A stretch of DNA of 64,000 nt from Alopecurus myosuroides (lineage: Eukaryota; Streptophyta; Magnoliopsida; Poales; Poaceae): NCBI GenBank assembly GCA_028641055.1, contig CM054062.1, positions 21,460,536 to 21,524,535 on the forward strand, read 5' to 3'. Shown piece after piece: positions 10,545 to 19,996 of this stretch (position 1 is the first letter of the stretch; each line of letters starts with the position of its first letter). Under the pieces are notes generated by a model that made no database searches, was not told where the DNA came from, and saw only the letters and a list, made by a program, of their open reading frames with translations. The translations under genes were made by a program, and so were the position numbers.

Positions 10545-13500
10545 ATGGCTCCCAAGAAACAGGTGAAAACCCCAACCAAGGCTAAAGCCACCAACACCAT
10601 TTCCGCCAACTGGGGGCGGTCTATGGTCACGAAGGCCAAGTTGGAGGAGCTAGTGGAGCTGGGAGTTCTCCCTCCTCAGGAGAATATCCAATGGAGGGTG
10701 CCGGGTAAGGAGACCCGGCCCACCCCTACAAAAGACGAGGTAATCTGCTTCGTGGAACATGTGACCCGGGGTTTTCGCCCACCCGGTCATCCTTTTTTCC
10801 GTGACATTCTTAGTCACTATGGCCTTCGCGTCTTCGACATCGGGCCCAATTCCGTGCTAAATATTACCCACTTTATTGTCCTTTCTGAATCCTATCTATG
10901 CACTCCACCAAACCTAGCTCTTTTTATCGAGCTTTATCAATGCAAACCATGCCGCGAAAGCGGTGATGGGGCGCTTCTCACTTGCGGCGGGGTTTCGATC
11001 CAGCGCCGCAAGAACTCTCTGATGCCATCCCTCACCCTTAATTCTCATGTCAAACACTGGCAGCTTTCTTATTTCTACTGCCAGGACACTTCCCCATCCG
11101 GCCAAAAGAAACTGCCGGGTTATTCTGATGGTCTTCTTGACATCTCTGATAAATTTAGTGCCTTTGCCCCTGACTCAGATAGGGAGGCAATCCAACCTCT
11201 GCTAGCCAAACTCGCCACTCTTAGAGCCCAGGGCCTCATTGGGCTCAACCTAGTGAAGACCTGGGTCGACTTCAGAATTCAACCCAACTCCATCCGCACA
11301 AAGCTGATGTGCGAGTATTCTGGGGAACCTTCTGATCCACTACGATACTCTGACAACATCTTCGCAGCCGGCGACACTCTCAAGACCATCAAGGGTTTTC
11401 TTACGGAAAAGCTCGAGGTAATCCGGAACATATCCGGGTTAGAGCCCTTCACACTTGAAAACCCGGCCCCCCAGGTAAAAACCCGACTCTGACGCCTTTA
11501 CTTTCGCTCTTTCCACTTGATGCAACTGATAACCCGTACTTTAACGCCTTTCAGGATGATGACGACTTTTGGAACACCAATACCCCCCCTAGCTCCGAAG
11601 GTCCAGAGGAGCAAGAAGCTGTTCACTCAGACGAAGGTACTCTTTGAGTTTTACTTGATTCGTTTGGACTCACCGTAACCCCTTTATTTCCAACCGTAAT
11701 CTTGATGACATTCAGAACAAGAAGATGACGAGGAAGAAGATTCGGACGGCAAGGTAGAATCCGCCAGTGATGAGGAAGAACCGGAGCCGGCAACCAAAGC
11801 CGGATCTAAAAGAAAAGCTCAAGGAGCCACCTCCAAGGTTTCATCCCCCTTCACACATTCAATTTGTATTACCGTAATGATATTCTTGAACCTTTCTTGA
11901 CGTTATTCCACTGGTCAATCTTGAAGGGGTCGCCCATGCCTAAGCGCAGGTCGACTCGAAATCACCCGGGTAACGACGCCCTTAACCCGGGTTCTTCACC
12001 GCTCCCCACTCGGCAAGCTGGTACTTGCTCTATCTTTTCTTGGTTAGCACGGTTTCCTCGAAGCATTCTCGCATAATATTTAACTTGACATTTTCCAGCC
12101 TCCCCCGGGTCTGACGATGGATTTCCTTGTGACTTTGCGGTGAATGCCGGGTAAAATCCCCTTCCAGATACTTTCCGGTACTTCGTCATCTTTTCCTGAC
12201 TGCATATTTAGCTGCTTTGTGATAACATCTACAGGGCCACGGTCGTTGTCAGCGATCAAGAGGATTCGGAAGATAAGGGCCCGGGTAAGGGGAACCCGGC
12301 TGATAAAACTGCAACCGCGTCTGGCGATGAAGAACAAACATCGCCGACTAAACCGGACCAGCAGGAAACCGAATATCCAATTGCTTCTCATGCCAGCAAG
12401 AGAAAGACCACCGCCTTAGGTGCAGAAGGAGTGTCGGATTCCAACGTGCAAATGACCCGGGTTCCACCTCCTTCTAAGAAGAAAACCTCTTCTAGGAAAT
12501 TCCAAGGACCCGGGTCTTCTGACACGAATAAAGATACTTTCGAACAATTGATGGACAAGCTTCTCACCATGAAGGCTTCGGAGAGCGAGACTTTAGAGCG
12601 CATGGCTGCAGAGCACCAGGTAAGAGCGCTTGTTATCTTATATTCCCTATCTAGTCCCCAAGTTCCGAGTATAACTTGCAAAAGTTATGCTTGGTACTTC
12701 TCACCATATTTTTCTTGCCATAACACTCAGCTGGTTCTTGCACCCTTTTACACTTACAGGCACAGGTAACTCGGTCTGATGAAACCTTGCTGAAGACTGA
12801 ACAGCTCCTTCTTGCCGAGATAAAACGACGAGAAATCCTTGAGGGTAATATGAAAACTTTGAAGAAGGATGTCTCCAAATACAAGGAGAAGTGCCTCGCC
12901 GCTCAGGCCGATTTGAAGAAGTTATCGGATCAAGTCTCCGATACTTATCAGATCTTACTTAGTAAGTGTTTGCCTGCCGACTAAGTTTTTGCCTGCCGCC
13001 TAATTTTTGCCTGCCGACTAATTTCATACCCGGCTGCTACTGATATGTTCTTGCTTCTGTTTCCACTATAGGTGCGAACCTTGCAGCTCCAGAGGAAGAT
13101 GCTATTGTCAAGGTTAGGACCCTGAAGACTGTGCTCCGGACTTTCTTTGCCGGCACAAAATTTATATTGAATGCCATTAATTGGCCCACGGAAGCCTATC
13201 CGGGTGAAGAGAACCTTGTCCAAGCCTGCTCCACTGTACCCGGCTGGATTGAACTCTGGAAGCGTTCGTCCTGCCGTACTGGTATAGTGCGGGCTTTGAC
13301 CTTGGCCAAAGCCTACTTTCCGAAGCTTGACCCGGCGAAGATAATCTCCGGGTTTCCTGAGTTCAAGGCGGATGGCGCCAAATTTACGCCTAAGGATTTC
13401 AAGGCCATTCAGTCGGCAGTGCGCCCCTCTACCACCACTCTAGCCGATAGCTTGAACCTTAATACACTAATGACTGCGTATGACGCTGATGACAAGATTA

Positions 13501-13739
13501 TCACAGAGGAAGCACCCCCGCCCTTTGACCTCTTGGAGAAGTGGGCTGATTACTCAGCTAAGAAGAAGGAGGCAACTGCGAAGAGGGAGGCCGACTTAAA
13601 ATCAGGGCCATCCGCCTCTACACCGTCCGTCCTTCCTCCTATCCGCCCTGGCGCGGTGAGTCCGGGTGGCTCTGCCAAAAAAGCTAAGAAGCAGGTACAT
13701 GAGCAAGACCCGGAAGATCGCGCTCAGGAGGCCGAGTAG
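10545..13739 (+). CDS. E5 aORF: intact eight-exon additional ORF, PF04195-type
   Basis: Exons by GT-AG borders: 10545-11474, 11555-11636, 11716-11837, 11927-12020, 12099-12150, 12235-12619, 12760-12961, 13072-13739. The lengths sum to 2,535 bases, exactly divisible by three, and give 844 residues with no internal stop. Residues 1-310 hold the N-terminal domain of the plant 'putative gypsy type transposon' kind (for example FVEHVTRGFRPPGHPFF). Residues 311-380 are Asp/Glu-rich, 381-520 are Lys/Pro/Ser-rich and disordered-looking, 525-622 look coiled-coil, and 623-844 form a second conserved domain also found in E6 and E7. The start ATG is the first after the leader-intron acceptor. It is transcribed opposite to gag. 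Tat-lineage elements are known to carry extra ORFs; function is unknown. Confidence 0.8.
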
Positions 13740-14802
13740 AGTAAGGATGTCATAATACCTTAGTCACATGGGACCTTTTTGTTTGAGCTATTTTATTCTG
13801 TTAATGGTGCGCCTGTGCACTTCTGATACCGATGCAAAAACTTGTAATATACTTCTATTTGGTGATATATTTTCGCGGCTTTCCCAGCCTTTTGATAATC
13901 GTACTTTTTGCTGTTCTTCTGAACTTGTTCTTGATACCCATCTCTCTTTTTAGCTCCCTTCATAAGACTCGTTTTTTCCGAGACCAGGGGCTTTGATAAG
14001 TGAAATTCCCTTGAAATTCCCAAGACTCGGATGATAGGGCCGTTTTGAACCTTGGTATCAAAGTGGTTTGTTTCTGTTGCGAAGTCCCCAGTCCCCATGA
14101 CCCAAAGGACGAGTCATGGGGGTGTGGCCTTTCTCAGAGGACAAATCATTCCCTACCAAGGCAAAACCCTAAAACCATCTCATGTAAATACTGAAGTTAT
14201 GCTTGATAATCACTGAGTTTCCGGCTTATCAGCCTTGTACTCTGCATAAACTTGTGGTTTAGATGACCCTTTTTACTATCTTATACTATAAGCCGGCTTT
14301 CGCGTGGATACCATGTTGTTACATCTGTATGAAAACAGAGTCAGGCGAGTCCCATTGGGCTTCACGGCTGATTGTAATCATAAGCGAACGAATCATGCCA
14401 CTTTTAGTGCGAGTCACATCGAGCTTAAGTAAGAAAAGTCAAGAAAAGTTGGCTCCTCTGCCCAGTCATAAGATTGCAGCCGTACCCGTTTGCGAGTAGT
14501 CGGCCCTTACAACTTATAGACACCAATGCCGGGTCATTTGGGTTAGCGGCTGGTTACTTGGGCAACCAACCCCCCAAGACCTACATGCACTCGATGCTTT
14601 TGATGATGATACTGAATTACTGATGTCGTATGGATACTACTTACTTGTGATAAAGGCGAAAAGACATAGGACTTGATAACCATCTCTTTATTGATACCAG
14701 AAATTTTGGGTCAGCAGGCCGCCTCATTAAAAACCTTCCAGTCCCCTTAGGTACCCTGGGTAGGAAAAGAGCGCGTCTGAAACCTGCCGCCCGTTACATT
14801 AC
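13740..14802. other. E5 convergent spacer
   Basis: Non-coding stretch where the aORF (plus) and gag (minus) ends meet. Colinear with E1 1-405 and with E6 26573-27800. It contains an AATAAA poly(A)-like signal for the minus strand near 14685-14695 (also present in E6), an imperfect hairpin near 14464-14515, and the post-pol block at 14700-14790. No ORF of note is seen. Confidence 0.6.
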
Positions 14803-17800
14803 TCAGTTCTTTGCAAGCACTGGTCCTGATCCGGCTTGACCAATGCACATCCTCCATAAGTTGGACTTTTTCCTGATGAGTACCGGGTTTGCCAGCCAAC
14901 CCGGGTGGGGTGTCTCCATGACTTTGCTGGTTGTGGGCGGCCGTGTAACTTCTTCCTTTACAGCAGACTGCTTGGAAGAGTCAACTTCGATTAAGGCCAC
15001 CATTTTAGCATCTTGCGTTACCTTGGACTTTGCTTTTTCGCCTTCAGTATTTGGCTTCTTTGATGTAGTTCTGTCCTCCGGGTCTGCTTGAGACCGATAG
15101 TGCTTGAGTTCTTCCTTTCTGCAAGCTTGCTCGGCCATTGCTGCATCTCCTTCGTCGCATTCAGCGGCTATGTCTCGATTTCCGTGTATGGTTATAGTCT
15201 TCTTGGGACCCGGGATTTTTAGCTGTAGATATACATAACACGGCCTAGCCATGAATTTGGCATAAGCCGGCCTTCCAAACAGCGCGTGATAGGGGCTGCG
15301 TAATTTCACTACCTCAAAGGTGAGCCACTCAATTCGATAGTTATCCTTTGATTCTCCGAAAGCTACCTCCAATGCGATTTTTCCCTCGGGGCATGCTGAA
15401 TGACCCGGCACTATTCCATGAAAAACTGTTGAGCTTTTTTGCAGTTGAGATTCCTTGAGACCCATGCGTAGGAAGGTTTCCCAATACAGTATATTGATGC
15501 TGCTTCCACCATCCATTAAAACCTTCTTTAGTTCGTACCCATTAACTTGCGGTGCGACTACTAGTGCCAAGACTCCTGGGTGTTCCACTCTTTCTGGGTG
15601 ATCCCTTCTGCTCCATGTTACCTCTTGTTCTGACCATCTCAAGTATCTCGGAACGGCTAACGAAACTGAGTTGACTGCTTGCTTCAGTATCTTTTTGTCC
15701 TTGTTAGATCCTCCTGTGGTATGCACATGATATTGACCCAATTGTTTGGGGTTAGCCTGGAAGCCTCCTGCCCCCCCTTGGTTATTACCTTGATTTCCAG
15801 CCGCCGGGTTACCAGCTGGGGGTGGGCCGTTGCCCGGGTTTGCCCCTGGACCCGGTCCTCCTCCCCGCCCTGCACCTCGCATAGCTCTGTGCACCTCCTC
15901 ATTTTTCCATCTTTGCAAATCGGCGCATTGTTCTAGGGAGTGGTTAGCTGGCCTGCCATTCCTGCTGTGCTTCGGACATGCCATTCTGAATATGTCCCAA
16001 TTGTTACCCGGCCTTGGTGGACCTTGATAGTTTCCTCCATGGTGGTTACCTCCGTTGAAATTTCCTTCTGCTCTTGGCCTTGAAGACCCGGCTTCGGTGT
16101 TAGCGACAAACTCGGAGCCTCCTTCGAAGGGACGCTTGTTCTGAATATTTCCATTGTTTCCTGACGCTGTTCCGTTGCCGGTTCTTCCATTACCGCTTGT
16201 GTTTGCCTTTGTCTTCTTGTCATCAGCTTCTTCTTCTGTGGTATCTGTCGCAGCGTGTTTGTTGCACGCATCCATCAATTCTCCCATTGTGACTTCTGAC
16301 GCATTTCGGCTGGACTTCATGCGAGTTAACTTTTGCACTAAGGGTATATACTTGCATGTTTTTGCCATGGCTTGTAGTACATCCTTGGGCTGGATGTCTG
16401 TGGATGAGTGAAGTATCTCCATAACCCGGCGCACCCAACTGCGCGCCGATTCTCCCTTCTTTTGGACGCATCGCTCTAGATCATCAATGGTGAATAATTT
16501 CCTGCAGGTCCCGTGAAAGTGCTTGATAAACGCGGTCTTCAATTCCTCCCAAGACTTGATCGATCCCTCTGGTAGATTGGTGAACCACAATTTTGCTGCT
16601 CCTTCAGACATCATCAGATACATGAATTTGGCTTGGAGGTTCTCGGACGCGTTGCGGATTGACATTGCCATCTCGTAACTGCTTAGCCACGTTTCGGGAT
16701 CCATGGTTGGCTCATAATTCACTACTTTCCCTGGCTCTTTAAACTTTTCCGGGTAAGGTTCAGCTCTAATATTGTCCGAGAGACACTTGGGCCCCGCAAG
16801 AATGATTGAAGCCGGCCTTGCCCTGGAAACGTGTGATGCCGCGGGGGGCGCGTCTGGGCGCTGTGCTGCGGGAGGTCCATGCGCTGCAGACCCGGCCGCG
16901 GCCCTCCGAGCCCTAGAACTGTCCACGACGGCCTGTGCTGCTGATACTGCCTGAGCGCGGGGAGGAGGTGGCATTTGCTGCTGCTCTTCCCTCTGCCGCG
17001 CCGAACTCGTTTGTAAATTCCCTTGCTGCTGGCTGACATATGGCGTCCCGTGCATTCCGCTTCTGTGATCCGGGTAATTGGCTTGCTGCGCCACCGCAGT
17101 GTGCAACAGCTCGATGGCTTGCCGAGTCTTCTCTGCATGGGGCGACTCTCCCACAGGTATTTGATTCAAAGCGAGTGTCGCCGCATATACGTTGTCCATA
17201 GGATTGTTGTAGTGGCCGGCTGGCGTGCGGAATCGTGATGGTGGCGGTGGCAGTAGATCGTTGCCGGTTGTGACTCTAGTTTGCGGTGGGGGTAACCCGG
17301 TCCGTTCATTCGCCGGATGTGTCGCTGCTGTTGTCTGTTGGGGTGCGGTTCCCTGGTTCACCACTGGTATCGGTTGGTCCTGAGGCGTGATGAACAAATT
17401 AGCCGGATTAATAACCCCGCCTGTTGCTGGCAACCTGGTGTGGTGCCTTTGATGTATCCTGGACGTTTCCTCTCGAAGCCGGGTTTCCAACGCGTCTAGC
17501 TCGCGCCGTCGGGTGGCCATCCCCTGTCTATCTGCTTCCACTTGCCTTCTTTGCTGTTCCAATGCACGACGCGCCACGTCCAGATCTCTAACACGCTCTG
17601 CCGCGTTTTCTGGGGTGATAACAGTGGCGAGGACTGTAGGATCCAAAATCAAATTATTATCGAACAGGGCCGGGTGACGCGGATTCGAGGGACCCGCCCC
17701 TGGTGTCCGATTGGCTTGAAACCCGAACATGTTGGCGTGTTGCTCCTCATCTGCTGCGCGACTGGTGACCGATGCTGACTCTCCATCGACCCGGGCCAAG

Positions 17801-18333
17801 ACCGGGTCTCCTTTAACCGCGCCCTGTTGCTGGGCCACTGCCTGAGCCGCCCCGACTGGTGCCGCGGCTGTGTTTCCTTGGTTGGCCGCGGGGGCTGCAT
17901 AGACTGCAACTCGGCGCGCGATATCCGGTGTAAATTCAGGCTGTTCCTCCTCACCGTTCTCCTCATACCGGTTTTCCAGTAGATCCAGGATAGACCCGGT
18001 GTCATCTTCTCCTTGGATCCGGTCGCGTGGGGTCCATGCCGGCTCCTCCGGCTGTTCCCACTCCGCGATGGGTTCTTCTGCCGGATATGTCGTTCCCGTT
18101 GATTCTTCATCATCTGATCGGATAGACGTGGCTTTTCCTGGCATAGAATCAGATCCAACGTTGTCAGGGACCGAATTGGAAGCACATACCATACCGATGA
18201 AGACGTTGATCCGACCGATTGTTACGACGGATCCGGTTTCGAGGTGATCCGACTCCGGCCCCCAGCCGGAATCGTCCACCACCTTTTCTCCTTCGTGGTC
18301 GATGTAGATCTCGCCGATGACAAGATTCTCCAT
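14803..18333 (-). CDS. E5 gag-protease polyprotein, intact; pol deleted
   Basis: One open frame of about 1,176 residues from the ATG at 18333-18331. The frame stays open upstream into the LTR, but this is the first ATG after the primer-binding site. Order: acidic leader; Gln-rich central part; capsid-like region about 16,770-16,400 (SWEELKTAFIKHFHGTCRKL); a C-X2-H-X8-H-X4-C putative zinc-binding motif at about 15,975-15,920; a Gly/Asn/Pro-rich tail; aspartic protease with DGGSS at 15502-15516; then an RT remnant (WLANPVLIRKKSN) and 15 unrelated residues. Compared with E6, about 85 residues before the RT remnant are replaced by about 15, and everything after WRMCI to the end of integrase is missing. 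Gag would assemble virus-like particles in the cytoplasm and protease would process it. Confidence 0.9.
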   Translation of the reverse strand: MENLVIGEIYIDHEGEKVVDDSGWGPESDHLETGSVVTIGRINVFIGMVCASNSVPDNVGSDSMPGKATSIRSDDEESTGTTYPAEEPIAEWEQPEEPAWTPRDRIQGEDDTGSILDLLENRYEENGEEEQPEFTPDIARRVAVYAAPAANQGNTAAAPVGAAQAVAQQQGAVKGDPVLARVDGESASVTSRAADEEQHANMFGFQANRTPGAGPSNPRHPALFDNNLILDPTVLATVITPENAAERVRDLDVARRALEQQRRQVEADRQGMATRRRELDALETRLREETSRIHQRHHTRLPATGGVINPANLFITPQDQPIPVVNQGTAPQQTTAATHPANERTGLPPPQTRVTTGNDLLPPPPSRFRTPAGHYNNPMDNVYAATLALNQIPVGESPHAEKTRQAIELLHTAVAQQANYPDHRSGMHGTPYVSQQQGNLQTSSARQREEQQQMPPPPRAQAVSAAQAVVDSSRARRAAAGSAAHGPPAAQRPDAPPAASHVSRARPASIILAGPKCLSDNIRAEPYPEKFKEPGKVVNYEPTMDPETWLSSYEMAMSIRNASENLQAKFMYLMMSEGAAKLWFTNLPEGSIKSWEELKTAFIKHFHGTCRKLFTIDDLERCVQKKGESARSWVRRVMEILHSSTDIQPKDVLQAMAKTCKYIPLVQKLTRMKSSRNASEVTMGELMDACNKHAATDTTEEEADDKKTKANTSGNGRTGNGTASGNNGNIQNKRPFEGGSEFVANTEAGSSRPRAEGNFNGGNHHGGNYQGPPRPGNNWDIFRMACPKHSRNGRPANHSLEQCADLQRWKNEEVHRAMRGAGRGGGPGPGANPGNGPPPAGNPAAGNQGNNQGGAGGFQANPKQLGQYHVHTTGGSNKDKKILKQAVNSVSLAVPRYLRWSEQEVTWSRRDHPERVEHPGVLALVVAPQVNGYELKKVLMDGGSSINILYWETFLRMGLKESQLQKSSTVFHGIVPGHSACPEGKIALEVAFGESKDNYRIEWLTFEVVKLRSPYHALFGRPAYAKFMARPCYVYLQLKIPGPKKTITIHGNRDIAAECDEGDAAMAEQACRKEELKHYRSQADPEDRTTSKKPNTEGEKAKSKVTQDAKMVALIEVDSSKQSAVKEEVTRPPTTSKVMETPHPGWLANPVLIRKKSNLWRMCIGQAGSGPVLAKN

Positions 18334-18376
18334 GCCCTTCCGAGCTTCTCCCGTGATGTAAACACCTTTGGACGCA

Positions 18377-18395
18377 GGCCCCACGGTGGGCGCCA
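18377..18395 (-). other. E5 primer-binding site
   Basis: TGGCGCCCACCGTGGGGCC on the minus strand, two bases from the 5' LTR end; identical in E1 and E6. Confidence 0.85.
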
Positions 18396-18397
18396 AC

Positions 18398-18873
18398 TGT
18401 CGTGGGATAATCACGGCAGATGTTACCAAGGGTAACTGATCTTGGGGCAAGTCGACACAGGCGTTCGGGAGATGGTTTAGCTCAAGGGAAGACATGGTAT
18501 AACTTGATCTGACAGCCGGTAATCGAAGTCGCCGGATCTCTATTCTCGATACAATAACCCGATTAGGGTTTACACTGGATACTTGATACCACACGATATT
18601 GCTAGGGCTCTTAGATCTCTCTCTCAATCTATACCCGGGGGTCGGTTTATATAGTACCCGTACCCCCTAACTTACTTTACAAGGCACACCCGGGTCCTAC
18701 CCATACACGGCGTGCTAACCCTAATTTTCCTTTACAATATCCATAATCCGGGCCATTAGGCCCACGAGCCTGGGCCTCCTCGAACATCTCTACCACAGCC
18801 GGATCCTGTATACCATCCTTTGGGCCGGGTTATCCCCCGGAGCCTGGCATACCGGGTTAGCATCCCCCCGTCA
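18398..18873 (-). repeat. E5 5' LTR with promoter
   Basis: 476 bp with TG...CA ends. On the minus strand TATATAAA (18646-18653) is a likely TATA box for the genomic RNA. One-base difference from the 3' LTR. Confidence 0.95.
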
Positions 18874-19420
18874 GCTGGGTTCCTCCGGGGGCGTGGGGAA
18901 GTAGGAGCGGCGGCGCTGTTCGTGCTCCTGCTGGAACCATACGTTCCAGTTCGGGGAGCTCCGCGCGTAGGCGCGGTCCCTAAGGAGGTGGGCCGGCAGG
19001 AGCGCGCGCCGACAATCTATCTCCTCGCGGGCGCCTTCATTGGTCGGGGGCGGCGGCACCGGGATCCTCTGGGGGCTGAGGTGCCAGCTGTCCGGGAGGT
19101 GGATGTCCGGCCAGAAGACCGGCGTGGCGTGGTCCCAGTGCCACGTCGTCTCCTCCTTCTGCACGTAGCGGCGGAGCCTCTTGCTTGGCGCGGCGCGAGG
19201 CGGCGGGTTGCGCGCTGCCGGAGGTGGTGCGGGGACGCGCGGGCCGCCCCCGATCTGGATGCCGCCCGGTTCGTAGCCGAACGCCTCCTGCGGCGGCGGG
19301 GAACGACGGCGCCTCTCTGGCCAGCGCCGCTGGAGGAGCCGGCCTCGTGCTCATTCTTGGCGCGCTTGAACCAGCAGCGGGGCGACATGGCTAGGGTTCG
19401 TGCTGGGAGCGGGATGTGCG
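18874..19420 (-). pseudogene. E4 internal coding sequence, 5' part
   Basis: GC-rich minus-strand coding-like sequence. A start at about 19389 (MSPRCWFKRAKNEHEAG) leads through an Arg-rich stretch; after frame changes a block about 19164-18874 reads WHWDHATPVFWPDIHLPDSW and ends at the E5 target site. Joined to 8882 and below, the frame continues without a break, so E5 landed inside a coding frame. The protein is not identified. The extreme GC content makes several frames look open, so boundaries are uncertain. The five bases 18874-18878 (GCTGG) are the right-hand E5 target duplication. Confidence 0.5.
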
Positions 19421-19464
19421 GGGTGTACGGGGGGCGGGGGCCCTTTAAAAAGGACCTGGGCGGG

Positions 19465-19469
19465 GTTGG
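19465..19469. other. E6 target-site duplication, left
   Basis: GTTGG before the E6 5' LTR, repeated at 32492-32496 directly after the 3' LTR. Confidence 0.9.
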
Positions 19470-19932
19470 TGATGGAGGGATGATTACCCGGTAGGCTAAC
19501 ACCAAGGTGAAACCCGGCCCAAAGGTAATCATACAAGACCCGACTCAAGGAAGAGGAGCTTCTAGCAGGCCCAAGAAGGAGCGTAGTCCTTGTAACCCGG
19601 CCCTTGGGGTTACCGTTAGGAAGCTTAGGGTTATGTGCGGTTTCCGGGTAGGATTCCGAGTATGCCTTGTATAGGAAGCCAGGGAGCCGGGTAAGATATA
19701 AGCCGGCTCCTAGGGTTAGAAAAAGGGAGCTTTACCAGATATTCGAGTATCCTTATAACACAAGAGCTGATAGTTGTACCCTAGATTGGAGACTCGGCGA
19801 CTTGATTGCCAGAGCTACCAGATCGATTGATAGCATGATTTCCCCTGAGCTAAACCCTCTCCCAAACACCAGAGTCGAATTGCCCCAAGATAAGTTACCC
19901 CTGGTAACGTCTGCCGTGATTATCCCACGACA
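19470..19932 (+). repeat. E6 5' LTR
   Basis: 463 bp, begins TGATGGAGGG and ends CCCACGACA. Paired with 32028-32491. Confidence 0.95.
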
Positions 19933-19934
19933 GT

Positions 19935-19953
19935 TGGCGCCCACCGTGGGGCC
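19935..19953 (+). other. E6 primer-binding site
   Basis: TGGCGCCCACCGTGGGGCC two bases after the 5' LTR; same sequence as in E1 and E5. Confidence 0.85.
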
Positions 19954-19996
19954 TACGTCAACGGGTGTTTACATCACGGGAGAAGCTCGGGAAAGC

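Larger units (their letters stand above)
8888..18873 (-). mobile_element. E5: recent non-autonomous Tat element with intact gag-protease and aORF
   Basis: A complete 9,986-bp element flanked by GCTGG on both sides. Minus-strand order: 5' LTR (18873-18398), primer-binding site, gag-protease ORF (18333-14803), conserved spacer, plus-strand aORF (10545-13739) with its own upstream promoter-like region, polypurine tract, 3' LTR (9363-8888). By eye the two 476-bp LTRs differ at one base (G at 8963 against T at 18473), so insertion is recent. RT, RNase H and integrase are absent, although the post-pol spacer is present. It therefore depends on enzymes supplied in trans. Confidence 0.95.
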
